DNA of 64,000 bases, taken from contig NW_026946359.1 in the NCBI RefSeq assembly GCF_035222275.1, positions 6,324,001 to 6,388,000 of the forward strand, written 5' to 3'. The position numbers and the translations under genes are program-made. The notes beneath the pieces are model-generated. The model saw only the letters and a list, made by a program, of their open reading frames with translations. It was not told the origin of the DNA and did no database searches. This document shows positions 23,585 to 34,577 of this stretch, piece by piece (the stretch's first letter is position 1; every line of letters begins with the position of its first letter). Source of the DNA: Podospora bellae-mahoneyi (Eukaryota; Ascomycota; Sordariomycetes; Sordariales; Podosporaceae).

Positions 23585-26082
23585 GTGTTCGCTCCGAGAA
23601 GATTCAGTGGTTAATCGACAGTGAGAGGGTTTGAAGTCGTTCGGACGTTGCGAAAGGCTGTAGTTTAAATGGAGCCGTTAGTCTCTTGCCTAGGCGTGTT
23701 TCGAGGTTTCAGGTCTGGGGCTTAGGGTAGAACCGGATGAGGGAAAAAACTGGGCACAGGCGGTGAGGTAGTGTGGTGTAGTGTAGTCAAAGGAACGGCT
23801 CAAGTCTTTCACCCGGTGCAACCAAGGGACATCGGTGCAGTGGGCAGATCAGATGCGTGATGACGGGGAGTCTCGCCTCGGAATATGAGGACGGTGAAAA
23901 AGGCGGACAAGGACGTCTCGCATCCGCCCAGAACTCGGGACCGGAACTGAGCCCTTTTCTTAGGGGGGTAAAACGAAGCCAAAAACAACAAATGCATCTC
24001 TGTCTTGTTTCCAACTCACCTATTGATATCCGCAATGGGGGAGTGTGTTCGATCAAGGCGCGGGTCGGCCGGGGTCGATGTGTCGACGACGGGTTCGGTT
24101 GTGGTGAGGTGAGTTGTCGAATGGAGGGGGAAGGATTTCCTGCTTTCCGACCGTGGAAGGGTTGGAAGGGTTGGAAGGGGTGGCAAGGAACAGAGATCAG
24201 GCCTGTTAAGCGGGCGGATCGTGGTTAGCTCGCAGTTGTGGACCAGGCACGAGAAAAACAAGACACGACGATGGCAAACAATGGGCACGGGGAAGGGGGC
24301 TTCTTACCCTCAGAATAGCCCTTCTGTGCTATTGCTGTCAAAGGGCGGGAGACGGTGACGATATTTGGGAAAGGAGAAGGGCAGAGGAGAGCGAGGGAGA
24401 GAGAATGGAAAGTGTTTGGTGCTGGAGACCTGAAAGACCTGGGCTGGGCCAACCTGACAGGCTGACGGGCGAGGTCCATGCTGGGGCGGGCTCGGCGTCC
24501 GCCCCCCCCGTTGTGGGACGAAGAGGTGGGCAGGCTCTCCAGTTGCTGGCCTCGCCCCGACCAGACGCATGGACCGCACAGTGCGGGTGTGCGCCCAGGG
24601 CGACACCGAAGCTCTCACCGTCGGTTGGAGGAGGCACTCTGAACAGCCGTTTCAGGCACAGCCAGCAAGCAGCCCAATCTGATTCGTGTCTTTGTTGACA
24701 GTTCGCATTTGAGCATTATACAGAGAAACGACAGGCATTGGGCTTGCCAGGGTTGTTCATGGGGCGTTGGCGCTGGCTTGTGTCGCCTTCTGGTAGGCGG
24801 ACAGCAGTTCTCCTCGCGTGCCCGACGCACAGTGCAGGAAACGCACTTTTGGGGAAAGTGGGATTGTGCAAACTTGGAATTCCAACTCATGCTTCCTCCA
24901 TCCTGCACCCAAGGGATATCCAAGCCAACTTGCAAATAACAAAGTCATGTGTTTCTTTTTCTTTCAGACACTTTTGCCTGCTTCTTTTGAAAACGAACGA
25001 TAAACCCGACGCCCTTTCGGAAATGGAAGCCTTGGAAACTGCAGTTGCTGTCTGTCTGTCGCCTACGCACCTATCAAACGGCCGTCCCAAAGCCCGCGGC
25101 GGTGCTATCGACCATCAGCGCCTATTATTAAATCCCTACGAAAACATAGATCCGCGCTCCCTTTCGGTGCATCTCGACCTTCCACTTTTCCTTACACAAC
25201 GCTAAGAAAACGGCATCGCTGCAACGGGTCAGCCGAAGTGTTCACTGCTCACACTGTATCCCGGCTTTTGCGAGCGGTGGGAACGAGATCGTAGGGCGTG
25301 AGCAGGGGGGGCATTCAACTCTCCAAAATCCACGATTGGCTGATATGGGAGGGAACCTGGAAGGCATCCAGAACGCCCCCCCTCAATACCACCCTCAAGT
25401 TTGCCTTTCTCCCGGACATGAATGTTGCCTCTAGATGTTTCTGGACCGCCCACCGCCTCTCCCACGTCGTTTCCGATTCAGATCGGCATATCCAGGAGAA
25501 ACATGTTCAAGAAGTGGTAACTTACGGCCCGCGGCCGTGCCCGCGTGTGCTGATTTATTCAAGGGTGCGCCCTTTTGATGAGGGGGAGCCAGGGCTTCCA
25601 TGGTGTGTGGCTTTCCCCTCACTCGGGCCGCGACCCACACTTGACAGCATCCCAAAAAATGATTCAGATGACCTTTTTTGTTTTTTTGGGTCAGGTAGTG
25701 ATACACTACGCACGTATAGGTCCTATTACCGCTCAGCCCGAGAGTCGAAACAAGCGGGCAAAGTTGTTGTTTCTCCACGTTTTTGGGCTGTGTTTGGTGT
25801 TTTGCTTGTGCCAGACCTATGCAAGTCATCCATCCCCAGACTAATTCTCCCACAGCCTCTTGATTCGGTCACCAACCCAGTAGTTCGACACCGAACACGA
25901 CGCGATGTATCGAGCCGACTCACTTTGATGGCATCGTTCATCCGCGGCCCTGGGTTGAGGGCTGTGGGAAGACATCGGCTTTCTCTCTCTTCCCCAAAAC
26001 TAGAAACCGGTTTTGGGGGCCGCCTTGTCTATCTTTCTTATTGAAGCCAAGGGGTGTGCCCGCTATTGTCTTCCACGCTACT

Positions 26083-26110
26083 GCGTAGAATAACATATAT
26101 TATTCTTTCG
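26083..26110. other. Short AT-rich hairpin
   Basis: AGAATAA (26088-26094) pairs with TTATTCT (26100-26106) across a 5-6 base loop, flanked by GCG and CGC that can extend the stem. Could be a 3'-end structure or chance. Confidence 0.4.
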
Positions 26111-26196
26111 CCACAGAGCGCCCACGTGAGGGGCTGTGTGAGACGGGATGCTGTGTTTGTACGACAGCGAAGAAGGTTTGTGTAGGTACAGAGCCC

Positions 26197-26252
26197 ATCT
26201 CCGACCAAGTCCTATTACATCTACGGTTTTGATGTAATAAAAGGTCGGAGAT
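26197..26252. other. Long hairpin, candidate structured RNA
   Basis: ATCTCCGACC (26197-26206) pairs perfectly with GGTCGGAGAT (26243-26252), and inside it TATTACATC (26213-26221) pairs perfectly with GATGTAATA (26231-26239). This gives 19 perfect base pairs with a small internal loop (6 and 3 bases) and a 9-base terminal loop. It sits in non-coding DNA far from any gene. A further CCGACCT at 26261-26267 can pair with AGGTCGG at 26242-26248, offering an alternative fold. Function unknown. Confidence 0.65.
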
Positions 26253-29200
26253 TTACTAACCCGACCTACTCATTCTCAGTCCGATCCGTTAGTAGTTCCG
26301 AGATAGCCGGGCTTTGGTGCTGGTGACACAATGACCATTCGAGATCGGGGATTAGGGAGGGAGTGGGAGGCAGGTTGCACAAAGATACACCCGGTGTTGG
26401 GTTGGGCATAGACATCGGAGTTATCGAACATCGGTCCAACCGTGCTCGGTGTCGAAGACACTGTGGATGAGGCAATGGCTGGTTCTCGACATGGTCAGCT
26501 TGTCACGTAACTCGGAGTGAGTTTCGATGTTGAGAAATGGGAGGTAGGTAGGACGGGAGATGTCATCATGTCTTACTGAATCAGAGTTTGGGTGTTGGGC
26601 ATGCCAGATCTGGGTTGCTTCATGTCTGTGGCTGAGGCTTCAGGCCATGGTGACATCTTATGGACTGGGGATATTGTGATCCAGAGCTCTTTCTTGCTTT
26701 AGTTGAGGTAGATCTGGTGCCATGGAATGTTCTCGGGCTTCAGTAGACATCTACTCATACTGCCTATAGTCTCATGGGGGTCGGACATCCTATGACTGCT
26801 CATCATTTGACGAGAAATCTCATGATAGGCACCACTCGGATGGTTATGCACCATGAGTTGGCCTGTGATATCTCACAAAACAGCTCACACAAGGTACCGC
26901 TGGATTCCCATCATCATTGAACCCCTCTACTCGTCTTTCCGTGGTACTCTTCATGATGCTTGATGAGTGAGTGAACAACAACAGTTACTTTCAACTTCGT
27001 CGAGCTTGGGGCGAAAGTTGGCCTATTCACCCGAGCATTAGACATCAAGGTGTCCAGGTGCTCATAAGCCTACAGTCCATTTCATACCCCGCTGGACCCC
27101 GCTGGACCCCTCGTCCACCGTAGCCCAATATACCCCGCCGCAAACCTGTCGATATCGCAGTTCAGGGTCCATGGAGTTGTGGATCTGGCTGTGAATTCGG
27201 AAGGTGGGGCAGAGTTCACAAGCGGCATAAAAAAAGGCAAACCCCCTTTATGCAGGCGCGGACAAGGAAGGGGCCGGTAATTGTGGAATTGTGTCGATGA
27301 TAAGACTTGGCACTTAATCAACACCCCGGCCCAAGGGTCCTCGATCCATCACCGTGCCCCGTCCCCCGTGTCCCGGCTGATGTTGCATCTTCAGGGTCCA
27401 ACCTGCAGCCACCGAGATCTCGATTTGATTTGGTTTGGTTGTCGAGAGCTGGAAGTGAGGGCGCGGAGAGGGAGGAAAAAGCAAGTGAAAAAAGAAGGGT
27501 GGGATGTCTGAGATGGGGGACGAACCTGGACTCCTGCTCCTGCAGCTCACCGTTGGGGGGTTCCTATATTGGCGATCATTGGGCTGTCCTGGCCATCGAC
27601 TTTGCGGGGAAATAGGACCTGCCACGAACTGCTGAAATGGCTCAGGAGAAGGTGAGAAATGACGCATGTGCTGACGAGGGCGGCACCAAACAGAGCTGGT
27701 AGGGAGGTGAACATGATATCTACACACTTTACCATAGCTGTCGTTTTGAGTGCCTCTGATGCGATCACCGCAACTCCTCTCTCGGCTCCGTAGCCGACGG
27801 GAGAAGCAAACACCCGGACGCCGGCAGGACCGCAATTCCAATGACCAGACCCCCGTTGCCGGTCAGTCCACCATCGTGAAGTGACCTTCCTTGTCGTCCG
27901 CTCCACCGCCCAAGCCCGGGATATTTGTTGGGTGGACCAGGGGACAACCGTTAGGAACGTGGCAGAGAGCACGGCGCGGCTGCTGTCCTGTCGTCTCTGC
28001 GTAGTGTTTCCTTTTTGACATGATTTCTTCGTTTTTCGTAGCAAACAAACACTGCCGAGGGGTTGTTCATTTCTCAAGAGCTGTTGGTGGCTGATCTGGA
28101 TGCGACACAAGTGGACAAGCGAAGGGCCTAGGAGAAAAAGGGTTGTTCGCGATTGCTGCCCCCCCCCCCCAGAACGGACCCCCAGACGCCGAGACGGAGA
28201 GCTTGGTGGTTCCATAACTTTTTTATTAACGTGACCACCCAAGGAGGAGTCTTCAGGGTCAAAGTCCAACACCTTTCTATCATCATCCCCCGCCCCATCC
28301 CTTTTTCATCCCAAACAACGGGACAAAGAGAGAGGGCGAGTTAATATTCTGCTTCTATCGCAGCATTCTTTATTTACTTTGAAGCTGAGTGTAGCATCCT
28401 GTGGGCAAACACAGCACCTAGGATCACCACCATCACGTACCTGCGCCATTGTTTGCAGATTCCCAGATTCCCGCCGCACCTACCTGGCCCCCGAATCTCC
28501 ACCTCGACCTGCGCGGGCGATCCACACAGCATTCTCCAGCTTCCCACGGCGCGAAGCAAGACTGCAGCCTGTTTTGTTTCGCGACAATCTGGTGGAAGAT
28601 CCCCCCAGTATCCAGAAGGTATCCAGAACCTAAGCTGGAAGCAGTCAGTTTCGCACTTTTGACGCTCTGTCGCTCCCTTTCCTCGGTTGAACTCTTGTTC
28701 GCTTCGGGGTGGCCGCGTGGTGAGCTCTTGGTAACGACGATCCCCGAGCTGGAATCCACCAAAGACCCCATTCCTCCTCCTCCGCGAGCCCCGTCCGCCG
28801 CCAGTCATCCGCCCGCTACCTCTCTGTCTCAACAATTCCAACCCGCGGCCTCTGTTTCGCCCTTGCAGCGTCGCAAAATCAATCCGCAGTTCGTGCTCGA
28901 CCTTCTCTCAGATACGGTACGGTAGTGATCACTGTTGGTAGCCATCGTGCGCGTTCTTGCCGTCTGCTGCTCCCGAGATACCTAACCTGGGCTGCCCTAC
29001 GTCAGGGGCTTCAACTCTGCCAGCTGCAGACAGACGCGACATTGCCGACTGGACATCTGCCTACTACCGACGACAGCCCAAGGGCTCTCACGGGCAGAAG
29101 TCAATTTGGTTGCAAAACGACCTGCATCACGTAGTGAATTATTCTTCGCGCCATCTCTCCTCCCCACGCAACCAACCCATCATCCCCAGGGCAGTACCAA

Positions 29201-29744
29201 GTCAAAGCACCCGCCGCCCAGTCGAGCGAGCACAGCGTGTGCAGTCGAATCTCGATCGAAATAGAGTCGAGCCAGCCAGTCAGTCTTTGGGTCTGTCGCT
29301 GTTGTGTGATCTCGGAACACCTGCTCCGAACCGGCTGCTGCTGCTAAGTTAGCACACAGAGAAAAGACCGAGATCAACTGCTAGGAGCATTGCCTAGGAG
29401 GTGTTCGAAGGGGGAATTGAAACAGAGACGGGCCCGGGGCCCCACGAACAACCGTTGGCCAAACTTGTCCTTCTTATCTCTAGCAACAGACACAGACAAC
29501 TGGTATGACGCTAGCTCCAGCCAAAGGAATGATGAAGTGCCAGACATTTTTGACACGGTGCCACAGGGAAAAAAAAGAAAAAAAAAGAAAGAAAAACAAG
29601 CAGCACGAAAACCCGACATCCGCCCAGGCCGCCTCTCGGAAGCGTCTACGGTAACCTTCAATCACACACAGACATCACATCGTGCATCGTGTCCTATCGC
29701 ATCTTTGCATTCACCGACGCTCGCCTTATCGTGTCCTGCCCATC

Positions 29745-31796
29745 ATGGCCACCGCCCAACCAGATCACGGTGAGTTGAGCGCCTGTCCCCCTGCAGCATC
29801 CCTTGGAGAGGAACCCCCCAACTCAAAACACGCGGCGGTCAAGTGTGACTGGTGCGTGGGTCGAAAAACATGGGACAGATTTGCGCGGACGTGTGCCCAC
29901 TTCCCAGTTTTCGTTGATGTTGGCGTCTGGGCAATTTCTATCGGTTCGCTCTGCCGTCGAGCCTGCTGTGTCATGTTAAGGAGATTGGTGTTTCATCTTC
30001 CTCTCACAGTCGTCATTTGCATGCATGGTGCCGCCGTCCCCGATCCACCGCCGTTCCTTGCTCGCAACCTGCCCACCTGATGATTTACTGACGTGCTGGC
30101 CCTGCTCTAGATCAGCAGTCTGATCGGTTGTTCCTCAACCTTCCCTCCAACAACCCTTTCCGCAACCGCGCTGCGTCGCCTGCTCAGCAAAGTCCAACCT
30201 CGCCCTTTGACGACCCTCCTCCGCGCCCTACTTCGCGCAACCCTTTTCTGGATCCCACCATTGCCAACAGGGCCAGCAACCCAAATATCCGATCTGTTTC
30301 CGACAACATGTCGTCATACGATAAGCGCCCGTCGCTCACGGCCGAAGAAATATTCGTAGGTTTCTCGTCATTTTCTGAGCGTCCGCCATTGATACAACGA
30401 GATTGTGACGGAACCTTGAATTAACGCCGCTTGACTCGCAGGGTTCGTTGACGCTAGAGGAGTCCAACTCTGCAGCTGCGAGAGCTGAGGCCCCGAAGCC
30501 TCCCATGGGCCGCCGCGGTCCTCTGCCACCGGGACGTGAGAATGTGCCGAGTGTTAGCCGCAATGGCCCAGGGCCCAACCACCGTCCCACTCGATCCCAG
30601 GAAGAGGCTATGCGTGCCGGCCGGAAGCAGTCCAACGCCGAACTGTTGATCCCTATCGACACACCCCGCTCCCCTCCGAGACAGCGCCAGGACCAGCGAA
30701 GGCCCCGTAGAAATTCCGACTCTTCCATTGTCGGTGCCGATAAGATCATGACCGAGGAAGAGAAGAAGGCCCGGGATCAGAGACGTCGTGAGCGTGAACG
30801 TCGGCAACGCGAGGGTGGTGGCAAGGATAGGAAGCCCGCCAGCCGCAAGCTCGACATTATCGATCAATTAGACGCCACCAGCATCTATGGAACAGGAAGT
30901 ATGTGGTTCTCGCACTCTTTGTTTCTGGAGCTTTTGATTCTAATCTTTGGACAGTTTTCCATCACGACGGACCTTTCGATGCCCTCAACCCCCACCGCAA
31001 CCGCACTGGCAGCCGGCGTGCACCTATGCAAGCCTTCCCTGAAGGCTCGCTCAACAACACCCTCGGTGGTTCTGGTCCTCTGAACGCTCGCCCCGACCAC
31101 TCGACATTCTTGGGTGGACACGACGATGAAGCTTTCAGGGAGTGGTCCAAGGGCTCCAAGGATAGAAACGGCGCTCCTCCCACGACCAGCAAGGGCGAGT
31201 TGCCCATGTTTGACCCCCTCAGCCGCGGCAACGTCCTCCACGGCGACGAATCCCTCGGGCTCGGCACGTCGACCTTTTTGGAGGGCGCCCCGGCCGCCCG
31301 CACAGCGATCCAGAAACGCGAGGAGGAGCGTGCTCAAGAGGTTATGCAGGAAGGGCTGCAGCGCAAGAAGTCCCTCGCCCATCGTATCCGCAACATCAAC
31401 CGCCAGCCCCGCGATTTCCAGGCTTCTGGCAGAACCACCAACCCCGAAGGAGCCTACGGGTCTCGCCGATCCCCCTCCGAGAGCGGACCCGCCTCTGCTG
31501 GCGCCAACGGGGAGCGCAACCCATTCTTCAACGAATATGGCCAAGCGAGGGGTGAAGAGGGATTCAGCGTGCGCAAGGAGTCCAACGCCGGGCCCAAGTC
31601 TCCCGGCAGCCCCAGGGGTGGTTACGGCCTCGAGCGGAGATCGACGACGGACGGCACAGGCGGCGAGGATGGCCCACAACCTAAGAGTGGTGGAATCTTG
31701 GGCCGCATGAAGAGTCTGAAGGGCGGACGGCGCCAGCGTCCTGGCCAGGGCAGCTCTGATATGGGCATGCCTCCTGCTCCTGGAACCGCGGTTTAG
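29745..31796 (+). CDS. pal1: Pal1-family cell morphology/endocytosis protein
   Basis: Four exons: 29745-29769, 30111-30355, 30442-30898 and 30955-31796, total 522 residues. All three introns have good signals (GTGAGT...CTCTAG; GTAGGT...CGCAG; GTATGT...ACAG), and frame is kept at every join. Pal1 is a cortical protein of growing tips and endocytic sites in fungi, first known for keeping fission-yeast cells cylindrical. The family core is clear: LDIIDQLDATSIYGTG running across intron 3 into IFHHDGPFDALNPHRN. Upstream lies NPFRN and NPFLD near the N-terminus (NPF motifs bind EH-domain endocytic adaptors) and a highly charged EEEKKARDQRRRERERRQRE helix. The first exon encodes only 8 residues, which makes the start easy to misannotate. 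Confidence 0.92.
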
Positions 31797-33115
31797 AGGA
31801 ACCACTGGTCGATTCGGGGACGACTGCTTCGCATGGGGTCTTTTACGAGGTGTTTTGGGGAGAGGAGAGAGCGTCTATGACGTGCAGTGAGGATGGTGGA
31901 TGAGACAACAACCAGGAAGAGAAGGGAGAGGAAGTCAAGCCGTGTAATTTTTTTGTTTTGGTGCGAAGGAGACGGACGGGACGGGATCAGGTTGGATGGC
32001 TTGTTGTTTTTGATTTCAGTACACGGAGAAAATTCAGGAACAGGCCAGGTTTTTTTTTCTTTTCCTTGTCGAGAGGCGTCCTAGTTCCCTGTGCGTGTGG
32101 GATGTGTGGTGAATGTTGTACATAGAGCCCGTTGTTGCTTTGGTGATGACTTTTCTTGTTTCGTCGCTCTTGTTGCTGGGGTTCCTAGGAAGGGTTGAGA
32201 GTTTACTCGGTTACTGTTGTTCAGGATGAAGTCTCACATTCACGGAAAAACCACTGGCAAAAGGAGAGGGGGACTGCGCTGGTGGTTCTGGGACAGTTGG
32301 TTTGTGTAAGAGGTAGTAGTGTTGTTGATAATCTTGAATTGAGTAGGCAGTATTGATTTTGATTTTGCGGTCGAGCCAATGGGTTGTGATTATGGTGCTT
32401 TGCTTGGTGGGTAGTTGGTGGGTTAGTGGGTAAGGGACTGGCGATGGGGCAGATCAAAGGGGCTCATGTAAGGAACGGGTGGGTTTTATGGGAAGGGGGG
32501 GGGGAGGGGGCAGGCTGTCAGATCAGGGTTTTGTGGGTGAAGCGGTGTTTGGATTAGGGGTTGGGGTGAAACGGTTATGGAGATGGGGATCTTAAAGGAA
32601 GACTGTCTTTTCTATGAGGAATAGATCTAGTCAGATATAGTTATGGTGACTTTTCAGAGTCTGGGTCAGAGGAATGGTGACGGTGTTGGTGTTGAGGGCG
32701 GTGGATAAGTTTATGCAGCAGTTATGCATGTCAGTGGCCAAGCATGAGTTGCTTTCTGATTTCCCGAGCAAACAAAGGCTGGGAGGCGCATTTACATGTC
32801 CAAGGTAAGGGGCAGTGGAGTTTTCAGGTAGCCCATATTCAGCATCAGGTATTTTGACACCGTAAATGCGATTTTCAATCGAACAGTTGGCGGAGGACTC
32901 GTTGCTCCCTGTGTAAGTTGGGCGTTGGTAAAGCTGCTTCTTGTTGACCTGAGCAAGCTCACTCAACCACATCTCAGTCAGTTCAGATTCGCTACACCAC
33001 ACAGTCACTACACGAAAAAGTGATCTTTTCCAGACTTGACGCGAATCTGACTTGGACTTTTGATCGGAAATAAAGCCTGTAATTGATTTACTTTGGCAAC
33101 AACACCTGCAGTTCA
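31797..33115. other. Spacer between Pal1 and the Rad51-like gene
   Basis: Pal1 3' flank (T-rich runs at about 31948 and 32050, G-rich run near 32496) followed by the promoter of the next gene. No coding sequence seen. Confidence 0.65.
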
Positions 33116-33439
33116 ATGGACACAACAACCCAACCCCCACCTGCACCTCCCACGACAACTACAACAACACCAACAACAACAACAACTACAACTACAACTA
33201 CAACTACAACAACGCAATTCGACTCCTTAATCCCTCCACCCAAAACCGCACTCTCCTTATTGTCTCGATCCATCCAAACACAGCAAACCAAACCAAGATA
33301 TCCCACCGGCTGTGCAGACTTTGATCAAAATGTCTTGTTGGGCGGGCTGGATGGTGGCTCGGTGGTGGGGATAAGTTCGGAGGATGACGACTTCTCTCTT
33401 GGTGTATGCTCCCTCTTTCACTTGTGATCCCTTTTTTTT

Positions 33440-33490
<51 letters not shown>

Positions 33491-34355
33491 TTTTCTTCTT
33501 CTCTTCCCGCTCCATCCGCTGGTTTGTGGTTCTCCCTAACCTGAATAATTGCAGCTCGCATTACAAACCATCGCCGTCGCCCTCACACAAGCGGCCCACG
33601 AGAAAACGGCCTTGATAGTGACCACCCTGCCAGTCCAAAGCCTGCTCCCGAAGCTGCGACAAGTGCTGGCAGAGCAGCTCTCAAGAATTGGCGGGGCCGT
33701 CGACCTCGGCTCCAAAGTCAAAGAGCGTCTCTCCCTCGTTTCCATCTCCCGCATCTTTGACCTCCACGGTCTGGTCGAAGTCCTCGCTGAGCTTTCTCTT
33801 CGCCAAGGCGGCGGGGTGGGAACGCCTGATGCCGTCCTGGTCATGGGCACGGCAGCCCTGATCAACAGCCTTTTCACCTCCAAGTCGACCGACAAAGCTG
33901 CCGCTCATGGGTTCGTGGCCAATCTCGCTGTCCAGCTGGGCAGGGTTGCGAGTGGAGGACCGCTGGTGATACTGCTCAACTCTGCCACCGCGTTGCACAA
34001 CGACGGCGTGCCCCTACCCCCGGCAGCCGAGACCGGCGGGGGGGAGAGGAAGCTGGAGGTCGGGGAGTTGACGTCTATTTTCTGGACGGGGGGAGCAGGA
34101 CAGCAACACGGGAGGAAGAGTGACAGCAGGCCGGCGTGGGGACAGGTTTTTGGGAGGTTGGTGGGGGTGCATTTGTTCTGTACGAGGCGTGATGTTGGGT
34201 GGGTGGTCGAGGTGCTAGGGGACGAGGTTGGGGTTTTTGAAAGAGAGGCAGACGAAAAGGGGGAGGGCGAGGTCTGGACGAGGAGGAACAGGGAGCAGAG
34301 GTGGGGGGTTTTGGAGGGGGGCGAGGGGGGGGTGGTGGTTGATGTTGTGATTTGA
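33116..34355 (+). CDS. Rad51-like recombinase paralogue with degenerate Walker A
   Basis: Two exons, 33116-33403 and 33555-34355, 362 residues; the 151-bp intron (GTATGC donor, GCAG acceptor) is in phase 0. The N-terminus has a Pro patch and a run of about 20 Thr. The core resembles RecA/Rad51 paralogues: a PTGCADFDQ-LLGGLDGGSV entry strand, then the position of the P-loop, then long helices and a DAVLVMGTAALI strand that looks like Walker B, then a PLVILLNS strand. The P-loop position reads GISSEDDDFSLG: the GK(T/S) needed to bind ATP phosphate is missing. A role in recombination repair, as with Rad55/Xrcc2/Rlp1-type paralogues, is inferred; it probably does not hydrolyse ATP itself. The C-terminus is Gly/Glu-rich. 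It converges on the FAS1 gene, 222 bp away. Confidence 0.72.
33431..33494 (+). repeat. Long poly-T tract in the Rad51-like gene intron
   Basis: Sixty-four bases of T with two single C interruptions, occupying much of the 151-bp intron. It extends the polypyrimidine tract before the acceptor at 33554. Confidence 0.9.
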
Positions 34356-34577
34356 GGTGTAACTACCTTGTGGCGTTTATTTTTGATACAGAAGCTGTGG
34401 TCAGAATACCGCAGCTAGAACGGTGTTTTGGTACAATCTTGCTATACATGTCATGAAATCAAAAGTATCCTGCCGCTCAAGCGAGTGTCCTGTTTTACCA
34501 CGAGCGGAAGTGGTCTTCATCCCCAAACCTCCTCGCATATCCCAAAATCCCGACCCAGATCCAACTGCAGTCCTTCG

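Larger units (their letters stand above)
23585..29744. other. Large gene-free region between CK1 and Pal1
   Basis: 6.2 kb between two divergently transcribed genes. No conserved protein is recognisable in any frame; between about 26.5 and 27.1 kb there is not even an open frame of 60 codons. GC-rich pyrimidine/purine stretches near both ends suggest long leaders, which signalling-kinase genes in fungi often have. It contains the hairpins at 26083-26110 and 26197-26252, a run of 13 C near 28159, and two tandem copies of CCCGCTGGA near 27089-27110. A Pro-rich open stretch around 28740-28920 is the most protein-like fragment but could not be joined to anything. Confidence 0.5.

Noticed and set aside
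22316-23614. 432-codon open frame on the plus strand opposite CK1
   Set aside because: Same artefact: complementary to a highly expressed, codon-biased kinase gene; it even runs through the poly-T intron as a Phe run.
25298-26044. Open frame of 248 codons, plus strand
   Set aside because: No domain, first ATG only at 25418, no splice partners, and several unrelated frames of similar length occur in this gene-free region.
27547-28272. Open frame of 241 codons, minus strand
   Set aside because: No ATG at the start, mixed composition without motifs, overlaps other open frames equally weakly.
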